From assembly GCA_002238965.1 (NCBI GenBank), contig MPNJ01000022.1, positions 1-64,000 on the forward strand: a DNA stretch of 64,000 bases. The letters run 5' to 3'. Positions 33,213 to 42,508 of this stretch are shown piece after piece. The notes beneath the pieces were generated by a model. The model was not told where the DNA came from and searched no databases. It saw only the letters and a list, made by a program, of their open reading frames with translations. Position 1 is the first letter of the stretch; every line of letters starts with the position of its first letter. The stretch is from Nitrospinae bacterium bin107 (GTDB taxonomy: Bacteria; UBA8248). A program made the translations under genes and the position numbers.

Positions 33213-34595
33213 TTAACCCGCCCTCGACAGAAACTCCTCCGCCACCGCGCACAAGAATCCCTCCCTGAAGGCGGGCGCAAGCAGGGTCATCCCGATGGGC
33301 AGCCCGTTCGCATAAAATCCATTCGGGATGGCGATGGCGCATAAATCCAAAAGATTCACAAAATTCGTATAGGTCCCCAGATTCGAGTTCAAAGCCACAG
33401 GGTCGGCATTCACCTCGTCAATCGTGTAGACCGTGGGCGTCGTGGGAACCGCCACAATATCAATATCTTCCCAGACTTTATTTGCCTCGCGCTTTAGTTC
33501 CTCCAGGCGATAGAAGGCCCGGAAAGCGTCGACAGCCGTATACCGGGCGGCTCCCGCTATTATCTCTCTCGTGACGGGATGGAGGGCATCCGGCTTTTCT
33601 CCAAAAAACTCTTCAATCGCCGCCAGACGCTCCGCCACCCAGGGGCCGCCATAGAGAAGCCCCGCCGCCTCGAAAAAAGGCGAGAAATCGATCTCCCGCA
33701 CTACCGCACCCATTTCTGTGAAGCGCTCTATCCCCCTCTCATAAGTACTTTGCGCTTCACCATCTCCCAGAAAATCTCTTTGTTCAGGAAGCGGCACGCC
33801 AGCATTCAGCCCCTCCGGCAAGTCGGCGGCCACTTGCAGGGACGCTCCCGCCGGAAGCGCACGGCTGTAGGGGTCCCCATCGGGCGCGGCCATCGTCTCC
33901 AGCGCACGAAGCGCGTCCGAAGCCTCGAGAGCAAAGACCGAGACGCAATCGAGCGTGCGGCAGGCGGGCACTACGCCCCGCGTGCTAACCAGTCCCCGGG
34001 AGGGTTTGAAACCCACGATGTTGTTGAACCCGGCGGGCACCCGGCCCGAGCCGGCCGTATCCGTGCCGAGGGCGAAACTCACCAGACCCGCTGCGACGGC
34101 CACGGCCGAGCCCGAACTCGAACCGCCCGGAATGTAGTCGGGATGAAACGGATTCCGGGCCACCCCATACGGCGTGCGCACGCCGACGAGGCCCAGCGCG
34201 AACTGATCCAGGTTCGTCTTCCCGACGAAAATCGCCCCCGCATCGAGCAGAAGCTCCACGCAGGGAGCACTCTCCTCGGGCGTATAGGCGTATTCGGGGC
34301 ACGCCGCCGTGGTCGGAACACCCGCTACGTCGATGTTGTCCTTCACCGCAAAAGGGATGCCGTAAAGGGGGAGTTCACCTGCATCCGCCTTGCTGGCCTC
34401 CAACTCTTCCGCGCGCGCGAGCAATTTATCCTCGGATTCGACGTGAATCCAGACGCCGTCCTCACCGCGCGCGGCGATTCGCCGATAAACCTCATGAACC
34501 ACGTCCGAAGGCGTCTGCTCACCCGGGGAATACGCTTGCCGAAGCCTGGAGAATTTCATTTCCTCCACGCCTGGTGCTGCGCCCCTCATCATCAT
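33213..34595 (-). CDS. allophanate hydrolase-like amidase (AtzF N-terminal domain type)
   Basis: The 460-residue product is an amidase-signature enzyme most like the N-terminal domain of allophanate hydrolase: GIPFAVKDNIDVAG (Lys85), IPGGSSSGSAVAVAAG (cis-Ser159), GTDTAGSGRVPA (Ser183), and VGFKPSRGLVSTRGVVPACRTLDCVSVFA. Full allophanate hydrolases are about 600 residues and carry a C-terminal domain that removes the second carboxyl group; here the protein stops after the amidase domain. It may hydrolyse a different amide. ATG 34595 overlaps the upstream stop codon (ATGA), coupling it to the acyl-CoA synthetase gene. Confidence 0.83.
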   Translation of the reverse strand: MMMRGAAPGVEEMKFSRLRQAYSPGEQTPSDVVHEVYRRIAARGEDGVWIHVESEDKLLARAEELEASKADAGELPLYGIPFAVKDNIDVAGVPTTAACPEYAYTPEESAPCVELLLDAGAIFVGKTNLDQFALGLVGVRTPYGVARNPFHPDYIPGGSSSGSAVAVAAGLVSFALGTDTAGSGRVPAGFNNIVGFKPSRGLVSTRGVVPACRTLDCVSVFALEASDALRALETMAAPDGDPYSRALPAGASLQVAADLPEGLNAGVPLPEQRDFLGDGEAQSTYERGIERFTEMGAVVREIDFSPFFEAAGLLYGGPWVAERLAAIEEFFGEKPDALHPVTREIIAGAARYTAVDAFRAFYRLEELKREANKVWEDIDIVAVPTTPTVYTIDEVNADPVALNSNLGTYTNFVNLLDLCAIAIPNGFYANGLPIGMTLLAPAFREGFLCAVAEEFLSRAG

Positions 34596-36139
34596 CCTTC
34601 GCTTTCCCGGGATTCGCGCTCCGCCATCTCGCGAAGCGCCGTCTTGAGAACTTTTCCGTAATTGTTCTTCGGCAAGGCCTCGATGAAACGATACGATCGG
34701 GGGCGCTTGAAGCGCGCGATGTGTTCGAGACACAAGCCGTCGAGTTCTTCCTCGCTCACGCCTCGCCCGTCTTTGGGCACCACGAAGGCCATGACCTCCT
34801 CCCCCCAATCCGGGTGGGGCCGCCCGATAACGGAGACTTCCTGAACGCACTCGTGGCGGAGCAGCACTTCCTCCACCTCGCGGGGATAGATGTTGCTCCC
34901 ACCGCTGATGATGAGGTCCTTGGAGCGATCCTTGAGGGTGAGGAAACCGTCCTCATCCATCACTCCCACGTCGCCCGTGTGGAGCCACCCGCCCTTGAGC
35001 GCGCTCGCCGTGGCTTCGGGGTTGTTCCAGTAACCCTTCATGACGACGTCGCCGCGCACGAGCACCTCGCCGGTCTCTCCCGGCGGCAGGGTGTTGTCCT
35101 CGGCGTCCACCACGCGCACTTCGACCACGGTGTGCGGCACCCCGACGGATGCGAGCCGCTCCTCGTAGCGCGGGTGATCGGTGTCGACGTGCCGTTCCCT
35201 GGAGACGACCGTAATGGTCATGGGGCTTTCCCCCTGCCCGTAAACCTGAACGAGTTTGTTCCCCAGAGCCTCCATGGCCTTTTTGAGGTCTTCCAGGTAC
35301 ATCGGACCGCCGCCATAGGCGACCGTCTTGAGATTCGTGGTATCCGCACCCCTGAGGGCTTCGCTCTGTATCAGTCGCGTCACCATCGTGGGCGCCGCGA
35401 AAATGGCGAGGCCCGGGTAGGCCTCGATCAGACGGAAAATCTCCGCGGGCTCGAACCCCCCGCTCTCGGGAACGATGTTGTTCGCGCCCTTATAGACGTG
35501 TGGTATCGCGTACAGGCCCGAGCCGTGGGACAAGGGCGCAGCGTGCAGGATGCAATCGTTCTCGGAGACCGGGTCGACGTCGGCGAAATAGCTCAGGGAC
35601 ATGCTGTGCAGGTTCCGGTGGGTGAGCATCGCGCCCTTCGGCCTGCCCGTCGTGCCGCTCGTATAGAAGAGCCAGGCCAGGTCATCCGGCTCCCGGGGTT
35701 CGATGGAGACGGGCTCCCGGGACTGGATCGCCCGGTATTCGGGGGTATCGACCTCCATCACGCTTTCCAGGCTTTCGATTTCATCGACGAGCGGCGACAC
35801 CGTCCCCATGAGGTCGGAAGTGGCGAAACAGCAGCGCGCTCCGGCATTCTCGAGGATGAAAGCCATCTCCTTCGGATGGAGTTTGGCATTGACGGGCAGC
35901 GCGCAGCACCCCGCATGCCATATGGCGTAGAGGACCTCCAGAAACGCCGGGCAATTCTTCATCGTGATGGCGGCGCGATCCCCGGGCGCCATCCCCAGCA
36001 CTTCCCGAAGGTAACCCGCCATGGAACCCGCCCTGCGGGCAAGCGTCTCATACGTGCAATGAACCGCCTCGCCCGAAGATATGGCCGGCCGACCGCCACA
36101 GGCATTGGCCGCCCGGGCCAAAAACTCCGCCATGTTCAT
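34592..36139 (-). CDS. AMP-forming acyl-CoA synthetase-like ligase
   Basis: The 515-residue protein is a class I adenylate-forming enzyme: P-loop-like YTSGTTGRPKGAML, YGQGESPM motif, GGWLHTGDVG, DLIISGGSNIYPREVEEVL hinge and catalytic Lys in NYGKVLK. It activates a carboxylic acid with ATP and joins it to coenzyme A or another acceptor. The start at 36139 has GGGAGG upstream; a longer frame lacks one. First gene of the minus-strand unit with the allophanate-hydrolase-like gene; the class III aminotransferase gene diverges from it. Confidence 0.87.
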   Translation of the reverse strand: MNMAEFLARAANACGGRPAISSGEAVHCTYETLARRAGSMAGYLREVLGMAPGDRAAITMKNCPAFLEVLYAIWHAGCCALPVNAKLHPKEMAFILENAGARCCFATSDLMGTVSPLVDEIESLESVMEVDTPEYRAIQSREPVSIEPREPDDLAWLFYTSGTTGRPKGAMLTHRNLHSMSLSYFADVDPVSENDCILHAAPLSHGSGLYAIPHVYKGANNIVPESGGFEPAEIFRLIEAYPGLAIFAAPTMVTRLIQSEALRGADTTNLKTVAYGGGPMYLEDLKKAMEALGNKLVQVYGQGESPMTITVVSRERHVDTDHPRYEERLASVGVPHTVVEVRVVDAEDNTLPPGETGEVLVRGDVVMKGYWNNPEATASALKGGWLHTGDVGVMDEDGFLTLKDRSKDLIISGGSNIYPREVEEVLLRHECVQEVSVIGRPHPDWGEEVMAFVVPKDGRGVSEEELDGLCLEHIARFKRPRSYRFIEALPKNNYGKVLKTALREMAERESRESEG

Positions 36140-36227
36140 TCGAAATATCCTCCCGAACTCACGGCCCATGATTCGCGCAATCACGAGGTTTCACGGGCGA
36201 ATCACCGTTGGATGACTTATTCGCCAG

Positions 36228-36283
36228 ATGGCTTGATGATAAGCCATATCCGAAACCATGAATATGAGATAGTATTAAACTAT
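36228..36283. promoter_or_regulatory. divergent promoter region with two inverted repeats
   Basis: Between the acyl-CoA synthetase and aminotransferase genes, ATGGCTT-6-AAGCCAT (36228-36247) and ATAGT-5-ACTAT (36269-36283) are perfect dyads in an AT-rich tract. Both are of a size suited to dimeric regulators and could control the two divergent units. No regulator gene is adjacent. Confidence 0.4.
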
Positions 36284-36384
36284 ATCACAGCGTTTCATGG
36301 AGCGCGGTTTAAGCGAGAAATTCCGCATTTGCGAGAGGAGCGCGCCGGGCGACCCATCTTCTCATACCCGTGGAGGCGACTTTC

Positions 36385-37701
36385 ATGCGAAGCGAGAAAG
36401 ACCTGCTTGATTCGGCGAAGAAATACAGCTTTCGCGGGCGGGTGGACAAGACGGTATTCGCAGGCCCCGTCTTCGTACGCGGTGAAGGTTCCACCGTCGA
36501 GGACGTGAACGGCAAGCAGTACCTCGATTTCAACTCGGGCCAGATGTGCTCCGCCTTGGGGCACAACCACCCCACTGTCACGGACGCTATCAAAAAAAGT
36601 TGCGATGAGCTGATTCACGCGCACAGCAGCTTCTTCAACGACCAGGAGATAATCCTCGCCGAGCGTCTCGGCGCGCTGCTGCCGCCCCCGCTCGAGAAAA
36701 GCCTCTTTCTCGGTTCCGGCGCAGACGCCAACGAGGCGGCGGTGACCATCGCCCGCAAATTCACCGACGGCTTCGAGGTGGCGAGTCCCCACATCAGCTT
36801 CCACGGCCTCTCCGACACGGCGCGCTCCCTCACCTTCGCGGGCTGGCACAGCGGGCACGGGCCGCTGTCGCCCGGGAGCATGGCCATGGTCGCGCCCTAC
36901 TGCTACCGCTGCCCGCTCGCCCAGAAATTCCCCGATTGCGAGATCGCCTGCCTGGACACGAGCTTCGAACTCATCGACGCGCAAACGACGAGCAAGCCCG
37001 CCGCCGTCATCACCGAACCCCTGTTCAGCGCGGGTGGCGTGGTGGAGCCGCCGCCCGGATGGCTCAAGAAACTCAAAGAAAGCTGCGAGGAGCGCGACAT
37101 GCTCCTCATCGTGGACGACGAGCAGACCGGACTCGGCAAGCTGGGCACGATGTTCGGCTTCGAAAAGGACGAGGTGGTGCCCGACGTCGTGACGCTGGCG
37201 AAGCACTTCGGCGGGGGCGTGAGCATCTCTTCGGTCTCGACGAGCGCCGAGGTGGAGGAGAAGATAGCGTCCACCGAGTTCGTCGTCACCCATTCCCACA
37301 CGAACGACCCGCTCGCCTGCGCCGCGGGCGTGGCGAGCTTAGACGTCATCGAGGGAGAAGACGTTCCCGCCAAGGCGCGGAAAATCGGCGCTCACCTGAG
37401 AGAACGCCTCACCTGGCTGGGCGAGCAGTATGAAATGGTGGGCGACATCAGGGGCCGGGGCCTTCTGCAGGGGATCGAACTGGTGGAGGACAGGCGCACG
37501 AAAACGCCCGCCACCAGGCAGGGCAGCGAGATCAACCGCAGGTGCCTAGAAAACGGCCTCATCTTCAGCCAGCGGCGCGGGGGGAGCGTACTCCGGTTCG
37601 TGCCGCCCGCCACGACGACGGAAGGACAGATGGATCAGGCGATGGACATCCTCACCGACGCGGTGGACAAGGCGAGCGTTCGCGGCGCCGTCTCGGGATA
37701 A
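36385..37701 (+). CDS. class III aminotransferase (dialkylglycine decarboxylase-like)
   Basis: The 438-residue PLP enzyme has class III motifs: LFLGSGADANEAAVTIARKF, IVDDEQTGLGKLGTMFGFE, and TLAKHFGGGVSIS with the PLP-binding Lys. The pattern around the cofactor and the IRGRGLLQGIEL segment is closest to 2,2-dialkylglycine decarboxylase and related transaminases. ATG 36385 follows GTGGAGG. The gene diverges from the acyl-CoA synthetase gene across a 245-bp region with dyads. The amino donor is not determinable. Confidence 0.83.
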   Translation: MRSEKDLLDSAKKYSFRGRVDKTVFAGPVFVRGEGSTVEDVNGKQYLDFNSGQMCSALGHNHPTVTDAIKKSCDELIHAHSSFFNDQEIILAERLGALLPPPLEKSLFLGSGADANEAAVTIARKFTDGFEVASPHISFHGLSDTARSLTFAGWHSGHGPLSPGSMAMVAPYCYRCPLAQKFPDCEIACLDTSFELIDAQTTSKPAAVITEPLFSAGGVVEPPPGWLKKLKESCEERDMLLIVDDEQTGLGKLGTMFGFEKDEVVPDVVTLAKHFGGGVSISSVSTSAEVEEKIASTEFVVTHSHTNDPLACAAGVASLDVIEGEDVPAKARKIGAHLRERLTWLGEQYEMVGDIRGRGLLQGIELVEDRRTKTPATRQGSEINRRCLENGLIFSQRRGGSVLRFVPPATTTEGQMDQAMDILTDAVDKASVRGAVSG

Positions 37702-37739
37702 CGCTCGGCTTCGGGTTCCCTACTTTCGAATAGAATGAA

Positions 37740-38231
37740 ATGCTCCACGTCGCTCTCTATCATCCGGCGATTCCGCAGAACACCGGGAACATCGGCCGTC
37801 TTTGCGTCGGGATGGATGCGCATCTGCACATCATCGAGCCTGCGAAATTTAATTTTTCGGACAATTCCCTGAAAAGAGCGGGGCTGGACTACTGGCCTGA
37901 CGTGAAGCTCACCATCCACGAGAACGAAACCCGCTTCCTCGAATGGCTGGGCGAGAGAACGCCCTGGCTCATCACGAAGTTCGGCGCTTCTCGATTCGAT
38001 AGAGTTTCATACAAAGACGAGGACGTGCTGCTGCTCGGAAACGAAAACACGGGGCTTCCCGATTCCTGGCACGCGCGCTGGCCCGAGCGGCGGATCTACG
38101 TGCCCATGCCCGGGCCGATCCGCTCCTACAACCTCGCCAACACCGCCGCGGTCGTCCTCGCCCAGGCGTTCATTCAACTGAATGAGGCGGACGTCACGAA
38201 CCTCGGCGGCGGACGGGATCCTATAGGCTGA
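37740..38231 (+). CDS. trmL: tRNA (cytidine/uridine-34-2'-O)-methyltransferase
   Basis: The 163-residue SPOUT methyltransferase begins MLHVALYHPAIPQNTGNIGRLC and holds the SAM-binding knot segments LLLGNENTGLPDSW and VPMPGPIRSYNLANTAAVVLAQ. TrmL methylates the 2'-O of the wobble base in certain leucine tRNAs. Length is typical. It follows the aminotransferase gene by 38 bases and is convergent with the Gfo/Idh/MocA gene at 38256. Confidence 0.9.
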   Translation: MLHVALYHPAIPQNTGNIGRLCVGMDAHLHIIEPAKFNFSDNSLKRAGLDYWPDVKLTIHENETRFLEWLGERTPWLITKFGASRFDRVSYKDEDVLLLGNENTGLPDSWHARWPERRIYVPMPGPIRSYNLANTAAVVLAQAFIQLNEADVTNLGGGRDPIG

Positions 38232-38255
38232 GGTTTACAGCATCCAGGCTACCCA

Positions 38256-39413
38256 TCACGCCTTCATATCCACCCAGCCGCCCTCTTGCGCGCTTTGGAG
38301 ACAGGCTTCGGCGAGCCTCACGTCGCGGATTCCTGCGGTGAGGTCGGCGTAGAAAGGTTCATCGCGCACCACGTGGCGGATGAAGCGCTCCCAGCCGTAG
38401 CGATAAGGGTTCTTATAAGGCGCAGGGTCGGGCTCTTCCTGCCAGTTCTCGCGGTAATCCACCGAGACGTCCATGGTGTCCGCGTCGCGTCCCATCAGGA
38501 AACCGCGCACCAAAGGGGTATCGCCCGCCGCCTGCTTCCAGCATCTTCTCAAGCCCGCGACTGCTGAGCCGCCGGTTCCGTCCACCTGGAAAGTCACCAG
38601 GTCCTCGCGCCTGACCCGCGTGGACCAGGAGCTCAGAATCGCGCCGCGCGCGCCGCTTTCGAGTTCCAATAGCGTGTGGGCGTTGTCCTCTACGTCGACG
38701 CGGAAGCGCGCCCCCGCCTCGTCGGCGCGCTCGGTCTGCCCCGTCCAGGCTAGCGCCGCCACGCGCGCAATCGGCCCCAGGGTTCCCTCGACGATGTAGC
38801 GCCAGTGCGGGTGCATGTCCGAGATGAGACCGCCGCCGCCCGCCTTCCGGTAGTTCCAGCTCGGGCGCTGGCATTCCGCCTCGATACCGTCGAACACCCA
38901 CCAGCCGAAGTTGATCTGAAACCCGATGATCCGCCCCAGAAAACCGCTCTCCACCACCCGCCTGAGTTTCAGGAACCCCGGCAGGAAGAGCTTATCCTCC
39001 ACAGCGCCGTGCTTGAGGCCTTTGGCCTGCGCCGCGCCAAGAAGCTCCATCCCCTCTTTAACGGTGGGAGCTACTGGTTTTTCGGTATAGATGTGTTTCC
39101 CGGCGGCAATGGCGCGCTTAAGGACATCCACTCTCAAATGCGTGGACACAGCGTCGAAGAAGACGGGATACGCCTCGTTCCCGAGAGCCGCATCCAGATC
39201 GGTCGTCCAGTCAAGGCCGCCGTGTACGGCCGCCAGTTTCGCGAGACGCTCCTCGCTCCTGCCGACAAGCAGGAGCTTCGGCAGGATTCTCTCGCCGCCG
39301 ACTTCGAGGCCGCCCTCGCCGATGATGGGAATGAGCGAATTTCTCAGATGCTGGAAGGAGCAGATGCCGCCCGTCGCCCCGTGCAGAATGATTCCCAACT
39401 CACGCGTCGCCAT
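38256..39413 (-). CDS. Gfo/Idh/MocA-family oxidoreductase (second copy)
   Basis: The 385-residue protein has a Rossmann start (GIILHGATGGICSFQHLRNS), IYTEKPVAPTVKEGMELL with the EKP motif and a large C-terminal substrate domain (GGGGLISDMHPHWRYIVEGTLGP). It is longer than the copy at 16876. ATG 39413 is the cleanest start; the frame continues to a TTG at 39437, and no strong ribosome-binding site decides. It lies 42 bases after the stop of the next copy at 39456, and both run the same way, so they are probably one unit acting on related sugars or polyols. Confidence 0.83.
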   Translation of the reverse strand: MATRELGIILHGATGGICSFQHLRNSLIPIIGEGGLEVGGERILPKLLLVGRSEERLAKLAAVHGGLDWTTDLDAALGNEAYPVFFDAVSTHLRVDVLKRAIAAGKHIYTEKPVAPTVKEGMELLGAAQAKGLKHGAVEDKLFLPGFLKLRRVVESGFLGRIIGFQINFGWWVFDGIEAECQRPSWNYRKAGGGGLISDMHPHWRYIVEGTLGPIARVAALAWTGQTERADEAGARFRVDVEDNAHTLLELESGARGAILSSWSTRVRREDLVTFQVDGTGGSAVAGLRRCWKQAAGDTPLVRGFLMGRDADTMDVSVDYRENWQEEPDPAPYKNPYRYGWERFIRHVVRDEPFYADLTAGIRDVRLAEACLQSAQEGGWVDMKA

Positions 39414-39455
39414 GTAGTCGCCCTGCCCCACGCTCAAGATTTCGCGAGAACGCCC

Positions 39456-40586
39456 CTATGCCTCGAGACCCGCCATCAGTTCCGCAGGACTGATTGGCAA
39501 CTTCAACTCCTCGCCGCGCTTGGCCGAGAGGTCCATCGCCATGGTCAGCATGAGGTTACGGTGCCCCTCGGCGGCGGTCGCATGGGGCGTACTCTTGTCC
39601 GAATAAATCCGCTGGAACCAGGAGTTCGTCTCCTCGCGCATCGGCCCCCAGAGTTCCCCCTCATACATGTCGCCCGGCGGGAAGCTGGTGAGAAATTCGA
39701 CGTTGCGCTGCGCTTCCAGTTCGAAATCATCCGGATTATAGGCGGGCCCTTGCGAGAATTCAGACGCCATCACAACGTCGCGGTGCGTGTCCTCGATGTC
39801 CACTACACCTTTGGTGCCCACGATGCCGATCTCGAGTCCATATACCGCGCCGGGCCATTCCTTGGGCAGCGCCCAGCAGATGTTCATGCTCCAGATGGCG
39901 CCGCTGTCCATTGTGAACACGCCGAAGGTGGCGTCCTTGGTGCCGAGATCGCTCAATATCCCCTCGGTCGAGCGCGCGAATATGGAAACGGGCTTGGCGT
40001 CGCCCATCAGCCACAGGCACATATCGAGACTGTGGGTGCCCGAAATCACCATGGGCGTCAGGAACCGGCGGTCCTGTGAGAGCCGGACCTCTCCGGTCGG
40101 CGCCATGCGGTTCATGAAGGCGCGCGTGACCGCCGCCGTGACGTCGCCGATCTGGCCGTTATCGACGCGGTCCTTCACGGCGAGGAAACGCCTGCGAAAA
40201 CGCTGGGTGTAGCCGACCACGGCGTCCACGCCGGCCGATTCTATCGCTGCGAGAACAGAGGCGGACTCGCGCGCGTCCGTGGCGAGTGGCTTTTCGATCA
40301 GCATGGGCAGGCCGCGCTCCGCCGCGGCGAGCGTGGGTTCGACGTGCGCCCAGGTCGAAGTGGCGATGATCGCCGCATCCACCTCGGGCCGGGCGAGGAG
40401 TTCCTTGAAATCGGTGGTGAAGTAATCGGCCCCGATATCATCTTTGAGATTATTGCCGACCTTCTCGTTCATATCAGAGAGGCCGATCCAGCCGATTCCT
40501 GGGAAATCCCTGGCCAGCGCGCCCCGCATGCGCCCCACGACCCCGCAACCGACGATGGCAAGCCCCAGCTCCTTTTTATCCGCCAT
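39456..40586 (-). CDS. Gfo/Idh/MocA-family oxidoreductase (third copy)
   Basis: The 376-residue protein has LAIVGCGVVGRMRGALARD at its Rossmann start, MLIEKPLATDARESASVL with the EKP motif, and a C-terminal domain with VISGTHSLDMCLWLMGD. ATG 40586 follows AGGAAGAG. It is upstream of the second copy and close to the initiator tRNA gene, with a terminator lying between. It may form a hetero-pair with the downstream protein, a pattern seen in other sugar-oxidation loci, but that is not shown here. Confidence 0.85.
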   Translation of the reverse strand: MADKKELGLAIVGCGVVGRMRGALARDFPGIGWIGLSDMNEKVGNNLKDDIGADYFTTDFKELLARPEVDAAIIATSTWAHVEPTLAAAERGLPMLIEKPLATDARESASVLAAIESAGVDAVVGYTQRFRRRFLAVKDRVDNGQIGDVTAAVTRAFMNRMAPTGEVRLSQDRRFLTPMVISGTHSLDMCLWLMGDAKPVSIFARSTEGILSDLGTKDATFGVFTMDSGAIWSMNICWALPKEWPGAVYGLEIGIVGTKGVVDIEDTHRDVVMASEFSQGPAYNPDDFELEAQRNVEFLTSFPPGDMYEGELWGPMREETNSWFQRIYSDKSTPHATAAEGHRNLMLTMAMDLSAKRGEELKLPISPAELMAGLEA

Positions 40587-40652
40587 TTCTCTTCCTTTCA
40601 CTTTTATGAGTATCGTCTCTATGATTTCGTGAATGTATCCGGCAAAGAAAAA

Positions 40653-40671
40653 GCCGCGGAGACTCCGCGGC
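40653..40671 (-). terminator. terminator after the initiator tRNA gene
   Basis: GCCGCGGA and TCCGCGGC pair around a three-base loop (8-bp stem), followed on the minus strand by TTTTTCTTT. It lies 12 bases past the 3' end of the tRNA gene and before the oxidoreductase start, so it separates the two units. Confidence 0.85.
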
Positions 40672-40682
40672 CGTTTTTCGCT

Positions 40683-40759
<77 letters not shown>

Positions 40760-40865
40760 TCAATATGTGTTATCTACTCCCGCATGGGCGTTCTGTCAAG
40801 GAGAGAGAGGCTCTTCGAGAATTACCAGGAGGACCCCTTGAGATCGAGGCAACGAAAACTGAAGG

Positions 40866-41189
40866 TCATTTTTTCGAGGGAATGAACTCGTAGACGACTT
40901 CCCCTTTTTTGACGAGGCCTAAGTCTTCTCGCGCGATTTTCTCTATCGCGCGTTCATCGGAGCGCAATGAGCGGATTTCCGAGCGCAATTCCTTGTTCTT
41001 CGTTTCGATTTCCGCGTTTTCTTTCTTGAGTTCAGAGACGCGATCCTGGTTCACGATGACGGCAAGATACCCGTCCTGGCCCAGCCATGCCGAACCCAAC
41101 AGCAAGACGATAATACCCGCAGAGAGCCAGAAAAAAAGTCTTGCTTTTGGCGATTGGGCCGTGGTGGATGATCGTCCTGCTTTTCGCAT
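40866..41189 (-). CDS. ftsB: cell division protein FtsB (septum formation initiator)
   Basis: The 107-residue membrane protein has a short basic cytoplasmic head, one transmembrane helix at about 18-36 (LFFWLSAGIIVLLLGSAWLG), and a periplasmic coiled coil (RVSELKKENAEIETKNKELRSEIRSLRS). The sequence IEKIAREDLGLVKKGEVVY is the family C-terminal motif. It joins FtsL and FtsQ in the divisome. It lies 35 bases after hemL in the same direction and may be last in the long biosynthetic run. Signal for a stop is not clear. Confidence 0.87.
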   Translation of the reverse strand: MRKAGRSSTTAQSPKARLFFWLSAGIIVLLLGSAWLGQDGYLAVIVNQDRVSELKKENAEIETKNKELRSEIRSLRSDERAIEKIAREDLGLVKKGEVVYEFIPSKK

Positions 41190-41224
41190 CGCGCTCAGGC
41201 TCCGAGACGTGCGAACTCTAGCAG

Positions 41225-42508
41225 CTAAAGCTCGGCGAACGCCTCTCGCGCAGCGGCCAGCGTGGCCTCCACGCTCTCATCCGTATGGGCGGAAGACATG
41301 AACCCCACTTCGAACTGACTCGGGGCGAATGCCACACCCCGTTTTAGCATAGAATGAAAGAATTTGGCATACCGGTCGGTGTCCGAGCGCATGGCGTCCG
41401 AGAAATTGCGAACCGGACCTGCCTGAAAAAACGCGCCGAACATCGACCCGCAACACGCGGTAGTGAGCGGAATTCCCGCCGACCGCGCCGCGTCGGTCAT
41501 ACCCCCGGAGAGCGCTTTGGTCCGCTCGGCAAGAGCTTCGGGCAGTCCCAGTTCCTCGATAATTTTGAGCGTTTCCACTCCCGCCGTCATGGCGATAGGA
41601 TTCCCCGACAGCGTTCCCGCCTGATAGACCGAACCCAGGGGGGCGACGCATTCCATCACGTCGCGCCTGCCCCCGTATGCGCCCACGGGCATGCCGCCGC
41701 CGATCACTTTCCCGAGAGTCGTCAAATCGGGCGTGATTCCGAACAGGGACTGGGCGCCGCCTCTCGCCACCCGAAACCCCGTCATCACCTCATCGAATAT
41801 GAGCAAGGCGCCCGCTTTTTCGGTTTCCTCCCGCAAGACCTCCAAAAACCCGGTCTCGGGCAGAATCAGCCCCATGTTGCCGGCCACCGGCTCGATGATG
41901 AGGGCGGCCACGTCCGCGCCGCGTCTGGCGAAGAAATCCCTGACCGCCTCAACGTCGTTGAAGGGAAGGGTCGCCGTGTTTCGCGCATAATCTCCCGGAA
42001 CGCCCCCGCTGTCCGGCACGCCCAGGGTGGCGCCCCCGCTGCCCGCCTTGACGAGCAGTCCGTCGGCATGGCCGTGGTAGCAGCCCTCGAATTTGACGAT
42101 CACGTCCCGGCCCGTGAAACCGCGTGCGAGGCGGATGGCCGACATCGTCGCCTCGGTGCCCGAATTCACGAAACGCAGCAACTCCATGGAAGGATATGCA
42201 GCGTTCACCAGCTCCGCCAACTCGGTCTCGAGAGCAGTGGGCGCGCCGAAACTCGTACCGCGCGCCGCCGCTTCCTGAATGGCGCGCACAACGCGCGGGT
42301 GTGCGTGGCCCAGAATCAACGGTCCCCAGGAGAGCACGTAGTCGATATAGGTGTTGCCGTCGGCGTCCCGGATTCGCTCCCCTTCTCCTTTTTCAACGAA
42401 AAAAGGCGTACCGCCGACGCCCCGGAACGCGCGGACCGGGGAATCCACCCCGCCCGGGATACGGTTTTGCGCGAGCGCGAAGAGTTCTTCGGATTTAGGC
42501 CGGTTCAC
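41225..42508 (-). CDS. hemL: glutamate-1-semialdehyde 2,1-aminomutase
   Basis: The 427-residue PLP enzyme has the HemL signature blocks: RAFRGVGGTPFFVEKGEGERIRDADG, FVNSGTEATMSAIRLARGFTGRD, LIFDEVMTGFRVARGGAQSLFGITPDLTTLGKVIGGGMP with the PLP-binding Lys. It makes 5-aminolevulinate from glutamate-1-semialdehyde for haem and related tetrapyrroles. The start is GTG 42508, overlapping the mtnP stop codon (GTGA). Full length for the family. It is a member of the run that ends in ftsB. Confidence 0.94.
   Translation of the reverse strand: MNRPKSEELFALAQNRIPGGVDSPVRAFRGVGGTPFFVEKGEGERIRDADGNTYIDYVLSWGPLILGHAHPRVVRAIQEAAARGTSFGAPTALETELAELVNAAYPSMELLRFVNSGTEATMSAIRLARGFTGRDVIVKFEGCYHGHADGLLVKAGSGGATLGVPDSGGVPGDYARNTATLPFNDVEAVRDFFARRGADVAALIIEPVAGNMGLILPETGFLEVLREETEKAGALLIFDEVMTGFRVARGGAQSLFGITPDLTTLGKVIGGGMPVGAYGGRRDVMECVAPLGSVYQAGTLSGNPIAMTAGVETLKIIEELGLPEALAERTKALSGGMTDAARSAGIPLTTACCGSMFGAFFQAGPVRNFSDAMRSDTDRYAKFFHSMLKRGVAFAPSQFEVGFMSSAHTDESVEATLAAAREAFAEL

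Noticed and set aside
34574-36508. Long open frame on the plus strand opposite the acyl-CoA synthetase
   Set aside because: Antisense to a gene with complete adenylate-forming motifs; translation has no recognisable domain.
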